Below are positions 57,491-64,000 of a DNA stretch of 64,000 nt, piece by piece. A program made the position numbers and the translations under genes. Source of the DNA: Couchioplanes azureus (lineage in GTDB: Bacteria; Actinomycetota; Actinomycetes; Mycobacteriales; Micromonosporaceae); assembly GCF_014648355.1 (NCBI RefSeq), contig NZ_BMQY01000001.1:310001-374000 (forward strand), in the 5' to 3' direction. How positions within the stretch are numbered: position 1 is the first letter of the stretch; each line of letters opens with the position of its first letter. The notes under the pieces were generated by a model, which did no database searches, had not been told where the DNA came from, and was given only the letters and a program-made list of their open reading frames with translations.

Positions 57491-57764
57491 GAAGTTCGGT
57501 CCCCCGTGCTGGTGTATCGACGATCGCCAGCGGGCGACCGGATCAGCCGCGTACGTTAGCGGCCGCACGACCCCCGCTTCAACGCCGGGACCTGTGATGA
57601 AGCTATCTCGCGAACGTTGTCCCAGGTTCCGCCCTTCGATCCGTCGGCCGGGCGGGCCAGCGGTGTGGACCGTGCGGGCCATCCCTGGTTACATACCGTC
57701 CTGCATCGTCGAGCGACGCTCCGATGTGGTCGATTTTTCCGCAAGGACAACGGGGGAACTGAAC

Positions 57765-60700
57765 ATGCGCTGGCGCGCGACGGCGCTCGCGCCCACGACG
57801 AGCACGGGCGCCCGGCGGCGCCCGGTCCGGCGTGGGTCGCGGGATCATTCATCGACATCTATCAAGCGCACCCGCGCCGTGCTCCTGACGGCGCTGGTGG
57901 CGGTGCTGGTCGGCTCCGGGCTGGCGGTGCCGCCGGCGTCGGCCGCCGTGCGCCCGCTCCGCGAGGACCCGGTCACCACCACACCCATTCCCGTACCCCC
58001 GCTGGTCACGGAGGCCTGGAACGGCCAGACCGGCGTGGACCTCACGGCGGAGCGGTGGCGCAAGGCCGTCGCCGACGTCGCCGCGCTGGCGCCGGACGCC
58101 GAGGTGCGCGACGCGGCCATCGCGGCCCTGGCCTCGGCGGACCCGCAGGCGATCATGAAGTTCGCCACGGTGGAGAAGCGCCAGCTGGAGACGCAGATCG
58201 CCGCCCGCAGGAAGCAGGTCGCGGCGGAGAACCTCACGAAGATCAAGGCGATGGCGGGCACCGGCGGTGCCCACTTCAACGCCGAGGTGCAGCGGGTGCT
58301 GGCCGGCACCGACGGCGACCGCGAGGCCTTCCTGGCGTACGGCGCGGACATCGCGCGGGCGCAGGACGAGAAGGTCGCGTCCGGCGTCAAGGAGCGCGCC
58401 GCCCAGCTCCGCGAGCGGCTGCGGGTGTTCGCCGCGGCGGCACCGGCGGAGTCGCAGCTCAAGGCGGCCGCCGAGCAGGCGCTGGCGGGCGACGACGCGG
58501 CGGTGGCGGCCTTCTGGAACACCGGCTATGCGGCCGCGGCCAAGGCCGACGCCGAGGAGCGCGAGCGGTACCTGAAGGACCTGGAAGCGCGTAACAAGGC
58601 CGCCGAGGAGCTCTCCGATCTGGCGAAGCGGGCGGAGCAGGCGTCCAAGGCGCGCACCCGCCTGCTGGCCGCGCACGGTGACGGAGTCCGGGCACTCCAG
58701 CGGGCGTCGAACGCGATGGCCGGCGCGGCCAACGCCGCCCGCCATGCCCAGCGCGTCCTGGCCGGCGGCGGCACGGTGGCAGCCAAGGCCACCGAGCTGG
58801 ACGCGGCGAAGGCGCAGACGGCCAACGAGCTCCGGGCCGCCCAGGCCGCCGCCGAGCAGGCGAGGAACTCCGCGGCCATCGCGACCAGCGCCGCCGACGA
58901 GCTGAACGCGACGGGCCTCACGTACGGTGCGGAATGGTCGCTGATCGCCCAGGGAATGAGCGAGGCCGCCCAGGCCGCGGTGGGCGCGACGCAGACCGCG
59001 CAGCACGCCATCGACGCGACCATCGCCACCAACAACGCCCAGGGTGCCCAGGCTCGGGCCGAGGCGCACGCGCAGCAGGCGATCAAGTGGCGGCAGCACG
59101 CCGAGCAGCACGCCCAGTCGGCGGCGAAGCTCGCCGCGGCAGCGGCGAAGCAGGCCGCCGCGGCCAAGACGGCGGCGGCGCGGGCGAAGAAGGCACGGGA
59201 GCAGGCGCAGGCGGCCGAGGCCAAGGCCTGGGCCGGTGCGGAGAAGGCCCGGCAGCAGCGGCAGATCGCCGAGGCGAAGGCGGCCGAGGCCAAGCGGCAG
59301 CGGCAGATCGCCGAGGCCGAGCGCGCCAACGCCGCCCGGCACCGCGCCGAGGCGGACCGGCAGGCCGCGGCCGCCCGCAACGCCCGCGCCAACGCCGACG
59401 CCCAGGCCGCGATCGCGAACGGCGCCCGCCAGCGTGCCGAGGCCGCGGAATCCGCTGCGAGTGCCGCCGACGACAGGGCGTGGGACAAGGAGAACGACGC
59501 CGCGCAGGCCAGTAACGCGGCGGCCGCGGCGGAACGGGCCCGGCAGACGGCGGAGGCCAAGCGGCAGGCCGCGCGCGCGGCCGTCGCCTACGCCGACACC
59601 GACCAGAGCCGCAAGGACGCGCAGGCTGCCGCGGACGCGGCGGACCAGGAGTTCGGTGTCGCGGACGGCGCCGCGAAGAGCGCCCGCGGATATGCGAACA
59701 CCGCCTCCGGTGCTGCCGCGAACGCCCGTGCGGCGGCGACCCAGGCGCAGTACGCAGCGGACCGTGCCTGGGCGGCGGCGGAGCGGGCCCGGGCGGCAGC
59801 ACGCGCCGCGGACGCGGCGGCGGACAAGGCCGAGGCGGCCGCGAAGGCCACCCACGCGGCCCGCGTCCGCGCCGACGCCAAGGCGGCGGCGGCCACCGCG
59901 CAGGAGATCGCCGCGGCCCGGGCCGCGGACGCGGCGACGAGGCTGGCCGAGCAGGCCGCCGACGAGGCGGTCCGCGCTCTGTGGTCGGCCGACCGCACCA
60001 AGGACGAGGCTCAGGCCGCCACGACCGAGGCGGTGACGGCGGCCGCGCAGGCCGACATCGCGATCGCCGCGGCGTCCGCGGCCCGGGAGTCGTCGGCGGG
60101 CATCGCCGAGCCGCACAACGCCGCGATCGGCCTGGTGTCGCCGTTCACCGGCGCCGACATCGACGCCGACTTCGCCAAGCAGGTCGCGGAGCAGGCCAAG
60201 AGCATCGGCGAGGAACAGGCCGCCGCCGCGGAGGCCCGCGCCGCCGAGGCCGTCAAGGCCGCAGAGCGGGCCGAGGCCGCCGCACGGACGGCGAACGAGC
60301 AGGTCAAGCCCGCGTACGCGGCCGCGGCCCAGGCCGCCCGGTCCGCGGCCGACGCGGCCCGCTCGGCGGCCGAGGCCAAGCGGTACGCCGCCCAGGCCGC
60401 CGCCGACGGCGCGGCCGCCCGGGCCGCCGCGGCCAGCGCGGCCAAGGCGGACGCCCAGGCCCGCGCCGACGCCGCCGCGGCCCGCCAGGCCGCGAACGAG
60501 GCCGCCAACGACGCGGCGATCGCCGGGCGGGCGGCGCAGGAGGCCCAGGCCGAGGCGGACGCCGCGGACAGGTCCGCCACCGCGGCGGAGAACGAGGCCG
60601 CCGCCGCGAACGCCGCCGCCGACCGCGCCGAGGCCGACGCCCAGGCCGCCAAGGACGCGGCCGACAGCGCGCAGAGTCACGCCGACAGCGCCGCCGCAGC

Positions 60701-62027
60701 GGCCGCGAGTGCGCTGCAACACTCCATCGACGCGCAGAAGGCGTACGAGCGCGCGGCGGAGGCCGACCGGCAGCAGGAGCGTGAGGACGAGGCGCGGAAG
60801 TTCGCCGACGCGGCCACCCAGCTCGCGGCCACCCCGGACGAGCTGGCCGAGCTGAGCCCCGAGGAGCAGGCGGAGCTCAAGAAGCTGCAGGCCGAGGCGG
60901 GCGAGAGCTTCTGGGACTTCCTCAAGGCGGAAGCTCCGCAGCTCGTCAAGGATCTGACCGGCATCCAGGACATCGAGGACTGCATCCGCAAGGCGGAGGT
61001 GCTGGCCTGCGCGTACGCGGCCTCGAACTTCATACCGGCGAAGCGCCTCTTCGGCTTCCTGGCGGACCTCGCCAAGTTCGGCTGGAAGATCACCAAGTTC
61101 TTCCTGCGGACCAACGAGGCGCGCAAGAAGGCGCAGAAGCTCCTCGACAAGGCCAAGACGCTTCTCGCCAAGGGATGCAAGGCCCCGAACAGCTTCACGC
61201 CCGGCACGCGGGTGGTGCTGGCCGACGGCAGAACCCGGGCGATCGAGAAGCTGAGGATCGGCGACCGGGTCCTGGCCACGGATCCCCTGACCGGGATCAC
61301 GGCGGGTAGGCGGGTGACGGCCACCATCACCGGTGCCGGCGCCAAGAAGCTGGTCGACCTCACCATCGACGCCGACGGCGTGCCGGGTGGTGCGACGGCC
61401 ACCATCACCGCGACCGACGAGCACCCTTTCTGGGTGCCCGCGCTCTCCCGGTGGGTCGACGCCGCGGACCTGTCCGACGGCCAGTGGCTTCGGACCAGCG
61501 CCGGCACGTACGCGCTGATCTCCGCCGTCAGCTACCGCGACGCCGAGACGCGCGTGCACAACCTCACCGTCGCCGGCATTCACACGTACTACGTGGTGGC
61601 CGGACGCCAGACGCTCCTGGTGCACAACGACGGCGAAGCGTGTGAGGTCCGGCCGCCGACCGACAAGGCCGCTCCGCAGAAGGCCCGCAGCGCACTGCGC
61701 TCGGGCGGGTGGAAGCCGAAGGGCTACGACCTCGGTGGTGGCCGCCCGGTCCTGCTCACGAACGAGCGGATGGTGCACATCATGAACCGCCACATGACCG
61801 ACTACTGGGACGGCTCCCGGAAGCAGGCGCAGACCTTCTTCCCGCGCGGCACGACGGTCGACGACGTGTCCAACTACGTGGGAAGCGTCGTGCGGCAGAA
61901 TTCCGGAGCGATCCGCCGGTACCTCGAAAAGGGCGGGAACTCGCAGTTCGAGGGCGAGGTCAACGGCATGAGGTTCAAGTTGGGCATGCGTCCTGACGGC
62001 AAGATCGGGCAGTTCTACCCGATGTGA
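57765..62027 (+). CDS. Secreted polymorphic toxin: ALF-like/coiled coil/HINT/C-terminal toxin
   Basis: A 1420-residue secreted toxin. A signal peptide (about 1-61) precedes an ALF-like region (about 70-280; VRDAAIAALASADPQAIMKF) and a very long Ala/Glu/Arg coiled coil (about 280-1060). A HINT protease domain follows (about 1138-1289: NSFTPGTRVVLADGRTRAIE; ITATDEHPFWVP; HNLTVAGIHTYYVVAG), then a 131-residue C-terminal domain with HIMNRHM and RFKLGMRPDGKIGQFYP that looks like a BECR/EndoU-type RNase (inference). HINT self-cleavage would release the toxin. The ATG has GGGGGA about 8 nt upstream; the open frame before 57765 is antisense to the ALF gene. Confidence 0.92.
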   Translation: MRWRATALAPTTSTGARRRPVRRGSRDHSSTSIKRTRAVLLTALVAVLVGSGLAVPPASAAVRPLREDPVTTTPIPVPPLVTEAWNGQTGVDLTAERWRKAVADVAALAPDAEVRDAAIAALASADPQAIMKFATVEKRQLETQIAARRKQVAAENLTKIKAMAGTGGAHFNAEVQRVLAGTDGDREAFLAYGADIARAQDEKVASGVKERAAQLRERLRVFAAAAPAESQLKAAAEQALAGDDAAVAAFWNTGYAAAAKADAEERERYLKDLEARNKAAEELSDLAKRAEQASKARTRLLAAHGDGVRALQRASNAMAGAANAARHAQRVLAGGGTVAAKATELDAAKAQTANELRAAQAAAEQARNSAAIATSAADELNATGLTYGAEWSLIAQGMSEAAQAAVGATQTAQHAIDATIATNNAQGAQARAEAHAQQAIKWRQHAEQHAQSAAKLAAAAAKQAAAAKTAAARAKKAREQAQAAEAKAWAGAEKARQQRQIAEAKAAEAKRQRQIAEAERANAARHRAEADRQAAAARNARANADAQAAIANGARQRAEAAESAASAADDRAWDKENDAAQASNAAAAAERARQTAEAKRQAARAAVAYADTDQSRKDAQAAADAADQEFGVADGAAKSARGYANTASGAAANARAAATQAQYAADRAWAAAERARAAARAADAAADKAEAAAKATHAARVRADAKAAAATAQEIAAARAADAATRLAEQAADEAVRALWSADRTKDEAQAATTEAVTAAAQADIAIAAASAARESSAGIAEPHNAAIGLVSPFTGADIDADFAKQVAEQAKSIGEEQAAAAEARAAEAVKAAERAEAAARTANEQVKPAYAAAAQAARSAADAARSAAEAKRYAAQAAADGAAARAAAASAAKADAQARADAAAARQAANEAANDAAIAGRAAQEAQAEADAADRSATAAENEAAAANAAADRAEADAQAAKDAADSAQSHADSAAAAAASALQHSIDAQKAYERAAEADRQQEREDEARKFADAATQLAATPDELAELSPEEQAELKKLQAEAGESFWDFLKAEAPQLVKDLTGIQDIEDCIRKAEVLACAYAASNFIPAKRLFGFLADLAKFGWKITKFFLRTNEARKKAQKLLDKAKTLLAKGCKAPNSFTPGTRVVLADGRTRAIEKLRIGDRVLATDPLTGITAGRRVTATITGAGAKKLVDLTIDADGVPGGATATITATDEHPFWVPALSRWVDAADLSDGQWLRTSAGTYALISAVSYRDAETRVHNLTVAGIHTYYVVAGRQTLLVHNDGEACEVRPPTDKAAPQKARSALRSGGWKPKGYDLGGGRPVLLTNERMVHIMNRHMTDYWDGSRKQAQTFFPRGTTVDDVSNYVGSVVRQNSGAIRRYLEKGGNSQFEGEVNGMRFKLGMRPDGKIGQFYPM

Positions 62028-62045
62028 TCCGAAGGAGGGTACGGC

Positions 62046-62546
62046 GTGGTGTCGATTCGCTCACTGCTCATGTCGGGTTCCCGCGGCCGCCTCGTCGAGG
62101 TGGAGGCGCTGGCCCCGGGAAAGCGGCGCTGGCACTCGGTGGACGGCGTCATCGAGATCACCGTCGGGGGAACGCCGATCGTCACCGCCGCGGAGTGGGA
62201 CGACATCGCGGATCTGTGGTCGTACGTGGCCACCCTGGTCGACCGGATGTGCGCGGGTGACCCGCAGGCCGAGACCTCCTTCCCGGACCAGCCGGTCACG
62301 CTGCGGCTGGTCCGGAAGGGCGGCGCGATGATGGAGATCGCGTGCGAGACCGGCGACGAGCGGCGGAGAGCCGTCGCACCGGCGGACGAGCTGATCCGCG
62401 CGCTGTGCACGGCGGGCGTCAGCTTCTTCGACAACCTCGTCCGGCTCGGGGCGCCCCCGGAGAACTACCGGTCCGCCAGGGACGTCCTGCTCAAGTGCGC
62501 CGAGATGACGGGTCCAGCCACGCCGGACGGAGATGCCCGCGGCTGA
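62046..62546 (+). CDS. Putative immunity protein of the polymorphic toxin
   Basis: A 166-residue acidic cytoplasmic protein starting 18 bp after the toxin stop, with AGGAGG about 9 nt before GTG 62046. No known family; notable segments are ITVGGTPIVTAAEWDDIADL and an acidic/hydrophobic helix SYVATLVDRMCAG. Position, size, lack of signal and a shared terminator are typical of a cognate immunity protein. Its assignment rests on context, not on similarity. Confidence 0.8.
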   Translation: MVSIRSLLMSGSRGRLVEVEALAPGKRRWHSVDGVIEITVGGTPIVTAAEWDDIADLWSYVATLVDRMCAGDPQAETSFPDQPVTLRLVRKGGAMMEIACETGDERRRAVAPADELIRALCTAGVSFFDNLVRLGAPPENYRSARDVLLKCAEMTGPATPDGDARG

Positions 62547-62564
62547 GGCCGATGGTGCTGTAGC

Positions 62565-62604
62565 GGAGACCGCGGTGGCGTCGCATGACGCCGCCGCGGT
62601 CTCC
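62565..62604 (+). terminator. Terminator of the toxin-immunity operon
   Basis: An 18-bp stem (ggagaccgcggtggcgtc / gacgccgccgcggtctcc) with one G-U pair and a gcat loop, 18 nt after the immunity stop codon. Confidence 0.85.
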
Positions 62605-62810
62605 GTCTTCCCGCGTACCGGAAACCGGTCCCGACACGCCGGCCACCCAGTTCTCATCCCACGACGCGCGGTGCGCCGCTGCTCACGGCGGCGGCCCGGG
62701 CATCCCGGCGTCCCAGGCGTCCCAACCGGCTAGGCCCGCGCCGACGCCCCGTCCGAGGATGAGGGCGCCTCGCCGCGGCGGAGCAGGCATCGAGAGGACA
62801 CCAGGAGGAC

Positions 62811-63120
62811 CTGCATGAGCCGGACCAGCAGGACGACTCCATCGCCGGCTGCGATTATCCGCGCGTCTGCTTCTGCAAGACCCACGACGACTACCTGGCC
62901 GAGCGGCCCACGGCCGCCTACCGCGACTCCGGCCCCTGGCAGAATTTTGGGCCCGTGCAGCCGGGGCGCGAAGGTCGTGGTGAACACCCGCCACGACGAC
63001 GGGGCGCTGCTGCACTTCACCACCGGCCGCACCACCTGCCTGCAGCCGTCGGGCGAGATGGACGCCACCGTCTACGGCGTCGTCGACAAGATCAAGATCA
63101 AGGACTCGCGGACCTGCTGA
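62811..63120 (+). pseudogene. Frameshifted small gene downstream of the toxin locus
   Basis: Codon use is strongly biased in two frames in turn. From about 62811 to 62962 one frame encodes CDYPRVCFCKTHDDYLAERP with high GC3; after the GGGG run at 62963-62966 a second frame encodes GAKVVVNTRHDDGALLHFTT and ends DKIKIKDSRTC, stop at 63118-63120. Deleting one G restores continuity (VQPGAKVVVNT). The 5' end is also odd: AGGAGG points to ATG 62815, which is out of frame with the biased first half, leaving CTG 62811 as the in-frame option. It may be a decayed toxin C-terminus or immunity gene, or reflect a sequencing slip. Confidence 0.7.
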
Positions 63121-63151
63121 CGGACCCGGTCCGAGCGGGGCCACCTGCCAT

Positions 63152-63182
63152 CGCACCCCCGGAGACCACGACAGGGGGTGCG
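63152..63182. terminator. Hairpin between the pseudogene and tRNA-fMet
   Basis: Arms cgcaccccc (63152-63160) and gggggtgcg (63174-63182) form a perfect 9-bp stem with a 13-nt loop. It lies about 30 nt after the pseudogene stop and about 80 nt downstream of the minus-strand tRNA, so it can serve both. Confidence 0.65.
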
Positions 63183-63260
63183 GTGGGCCGCTGGCCTCCG
63201 AAACGTCGAAACGCGGCCCCCTGGTGTAGGGAACCGCGTCCTGACCTGCGATAACGCTAG

Positions 63261-63334
63261 TAGCGGGGACAGGATTTGAACCTGCGACCTCTGGGTTATG
63301 AGCCCAGCGAGCTACCGAGCTGCTCCACCCCGCG
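63261..63334 (-). tRNA. Initiator tRNA-fMet (anticodon CAT), second copy
   Basis: Identical in sequence to the copy at 43210-43283 but on the minus strand, with the same C1/U72 mismatch and three G:C pairs in the anticodon stem. Two initiator tRNA genes facing each other across 20 kb are noteworthy. CCA is not encoded. Confidence 0.96.
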
Positions 63335-63414
63335 TCGGTTTCTCCACCCTAGCGCGAGCCCCCCGGCACCCGCAAAGCGACCCCCCGTAACGCTCACCAC
63401 ATCGCGGCTCCTCG

Positions 63415-63533
63415 GCAGCCGCCAGCACGCCAGCCGCCAGCACGCCAGCCGCCGGCACGCCAGCCGCCGGCACGGCACTAGCAGCCGCCGGCGCGGCGTG
63501 CCAGCGGCCGGCACGGCAACCGCCGGCGCGGCA
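63415..63533. repeat. 15-bp tandem array upstream of the second tRNA-fMet
   Basis: About four units of gccagccgccagcac (A/G variants) followed by decayed copies of gccgccggcacggc. It lies between the tRNA gene's 5' side and the 3' end of the UPF0182 gene. Confidence 0.85.
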
Positions 63534-63591
63534 TACGACAGCGGCCCGCCCGTGAGCCGGGCGGGCCGCTGTCCGTCGTGCCTACGTCGCG

Positions 63592-64000
63592 TCAGCCGCC
63601 GCTGGGTGTGGGAGCGGGCGCCGACGCCGGAGGTGCCGAGGCCGGGGCGGACGGCGGCGCCGAGGACCCCGCCGGGGGCGCCGCCGGGGTGCCGGCCGCC
63701 TTCTGCGCGTTCTTGAAGTTGGTCATCGCCGTGTCCAGGGCCTGCAGCGCCTGCCCGTACTTGGCGAAGTCGCCGGACTGCTGGGCTGCCTTCACGTCCG
63801 CGATGGCCTTGTCCAGGGCCGCCGCCGCCTGGGCGAGCTGCCCGGTCAGCCCCGGCGGCGAGGTGCCGCCGGCCGGCGGGGTGCCGGTGTTGCCCGGTGT
63901 CGTGGCGGGAGGCGGCTGGTTCTTGCCCTGCGCCACGAGCTGCTTGAGGCCCGCCTCGAGGTTGTCCGCCAGGACGACGTACGTGCCGCCGTCGCCGTAC
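63592..64000 (-). CDS. UPF0182 family membrane protein, C-terminal part
   Basis: The partial gene is cut by the window's right edge; only the last 135 or so codons are seen. The stretch YGDGGTYVVLADNLEAGLKQ followed by LVAQGKNQPP matches the end of COG1615/UPF0182 proteins (large membrane proteins with seven N-terminal helices). Then come a Pro/Gly/Thr-rich linker, a short helical segment (ALDKAIADVKAAQQSGDFAK) and a Pro/Ser/Ala tail. The family function is unknown. Confidence 0.85.
   Translation of the reverse strand, partial: YGDGGTYVVLADNLEAGLKQLVAQGKNQPPPATTPGNTGTPPAGGTSPPGLTGQLAQAAAALDKAIADVKAAQQSGDFAKYGQALQALDTAMTNFKNAQKAAGTPAAPPAGSSAPPSAPASAPPASAPAPTPSGG

Noticed and set aside
57849..61793. 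A 1314-codon open frame on the minus strand across the toxin gene
   Set aside because: It mirrors the Ala-rich, GC3-saturated plus-strand gene and encodes only Arg/Gly/Leu low complexity with no domain. The plus frame has a signal peptide, HINT motifs and a ribosome site.
62815..63120. Intact 101-residue gene from ATG 62815
   Set aside because: Its first 50 codons are a Ser/Thr/Pro/Ala/Arg shadow, while the strongly biased frame over that stretch is a different one. A frameshifted gene explains the codon bias better.
43210..63334. Complete integrative element between the tRNAs
   Set aside because: I found no integrase, transfer gene, replication gene or clear att repeat apart from the tRNAs themselves; kept only as a possible rearrangement-prone interval.

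Overview
The window is about 72% GC with near-saturated GC3, and every cue points to an actinomycete, most likely Actinoplanes or another member of the Micromonosporaceae (inference). Supporting content: nickel superoxide dismutase, two WhiB proteins, a SigR/RsrA-type redox pair, the 24-residue actinobacterial ribosomal protein bL37, LysX, DUF5709, a UPF0182 C-terminus, and many genes whose start codon lies 6-8 nt after a TANNNT -10 box (leaderless transcription).

Region by region. 0.1-4.2 kb: sodN coupled to a GNAT acetyltransferase, an RsbW-like ATPase, a FadR-type regulator, a membrane protein and a lipid kinase. 4.4-20.8 kb: a core block ordered much like the whiB1-pdtaS-TB7.3-rshA-sigH-...-aroA-rsgA region of Mycobacterium tuberculosis. 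A sulfate-assimilation operon sits inside it (leader peptide, sirA, zinc ribbon, cysH, siroheme chelatase), together with a SIS isomerase, a TPR protein, bL37, a second whiB and the SRAP DNA-repair protein. 20.9-25.9 kb: hisN, a membrane protein, a STAS-ATPase fusion, DUF5709 and a NarL/DesK two-component pair. 26-32 kb: polysaccharide metabolism, with an apparently dead GH16-like protein, an active GH16-RICIN glucanase, a GH46 chitosanase and MalQ. 32-43 kb: a MEDS-ATPase regulator, a DUF1501/DUF1800 Tat-export pair, a spermidine-synthase-like protein, TerC, a pentapeptide protein, a lamin-tail protein and an enoyl-CoA hydratase.

43.2-63.3 kb is bounded by two identical, inverted initiator tRNA genes. 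Between them are a lower-GC islet (endonuclease V plus an unknown), a coupled minus-strand operon (pseudo-esterase, esterase, SGNH lipoprotein, phosphoesterase) divergent from lysX, several secreted or membrane proteins, and a 1420-residue secreted polymorphic toxin (signal peptide, ALF-like repeats, Ala-rich coiled coil, HINT domain, 131-residue C-terminal toxin). The toxin has an immunity gene 18 bp downstream and a divergent ALF-repeat paralogue. A frameshifted small gene follows.

A recurring structural oddity is that many intergenic spaces hold short tandem arrays (7, 15, 18, 23, 25, 30, 33, 39 bp units), each unrelated to the next. Several contain a copy of the adjacent gene's stop-codon region, as if grown from gene ends. 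Two loci also show a paired active enzyme and degenerate paralogue (GH16 and esterase).
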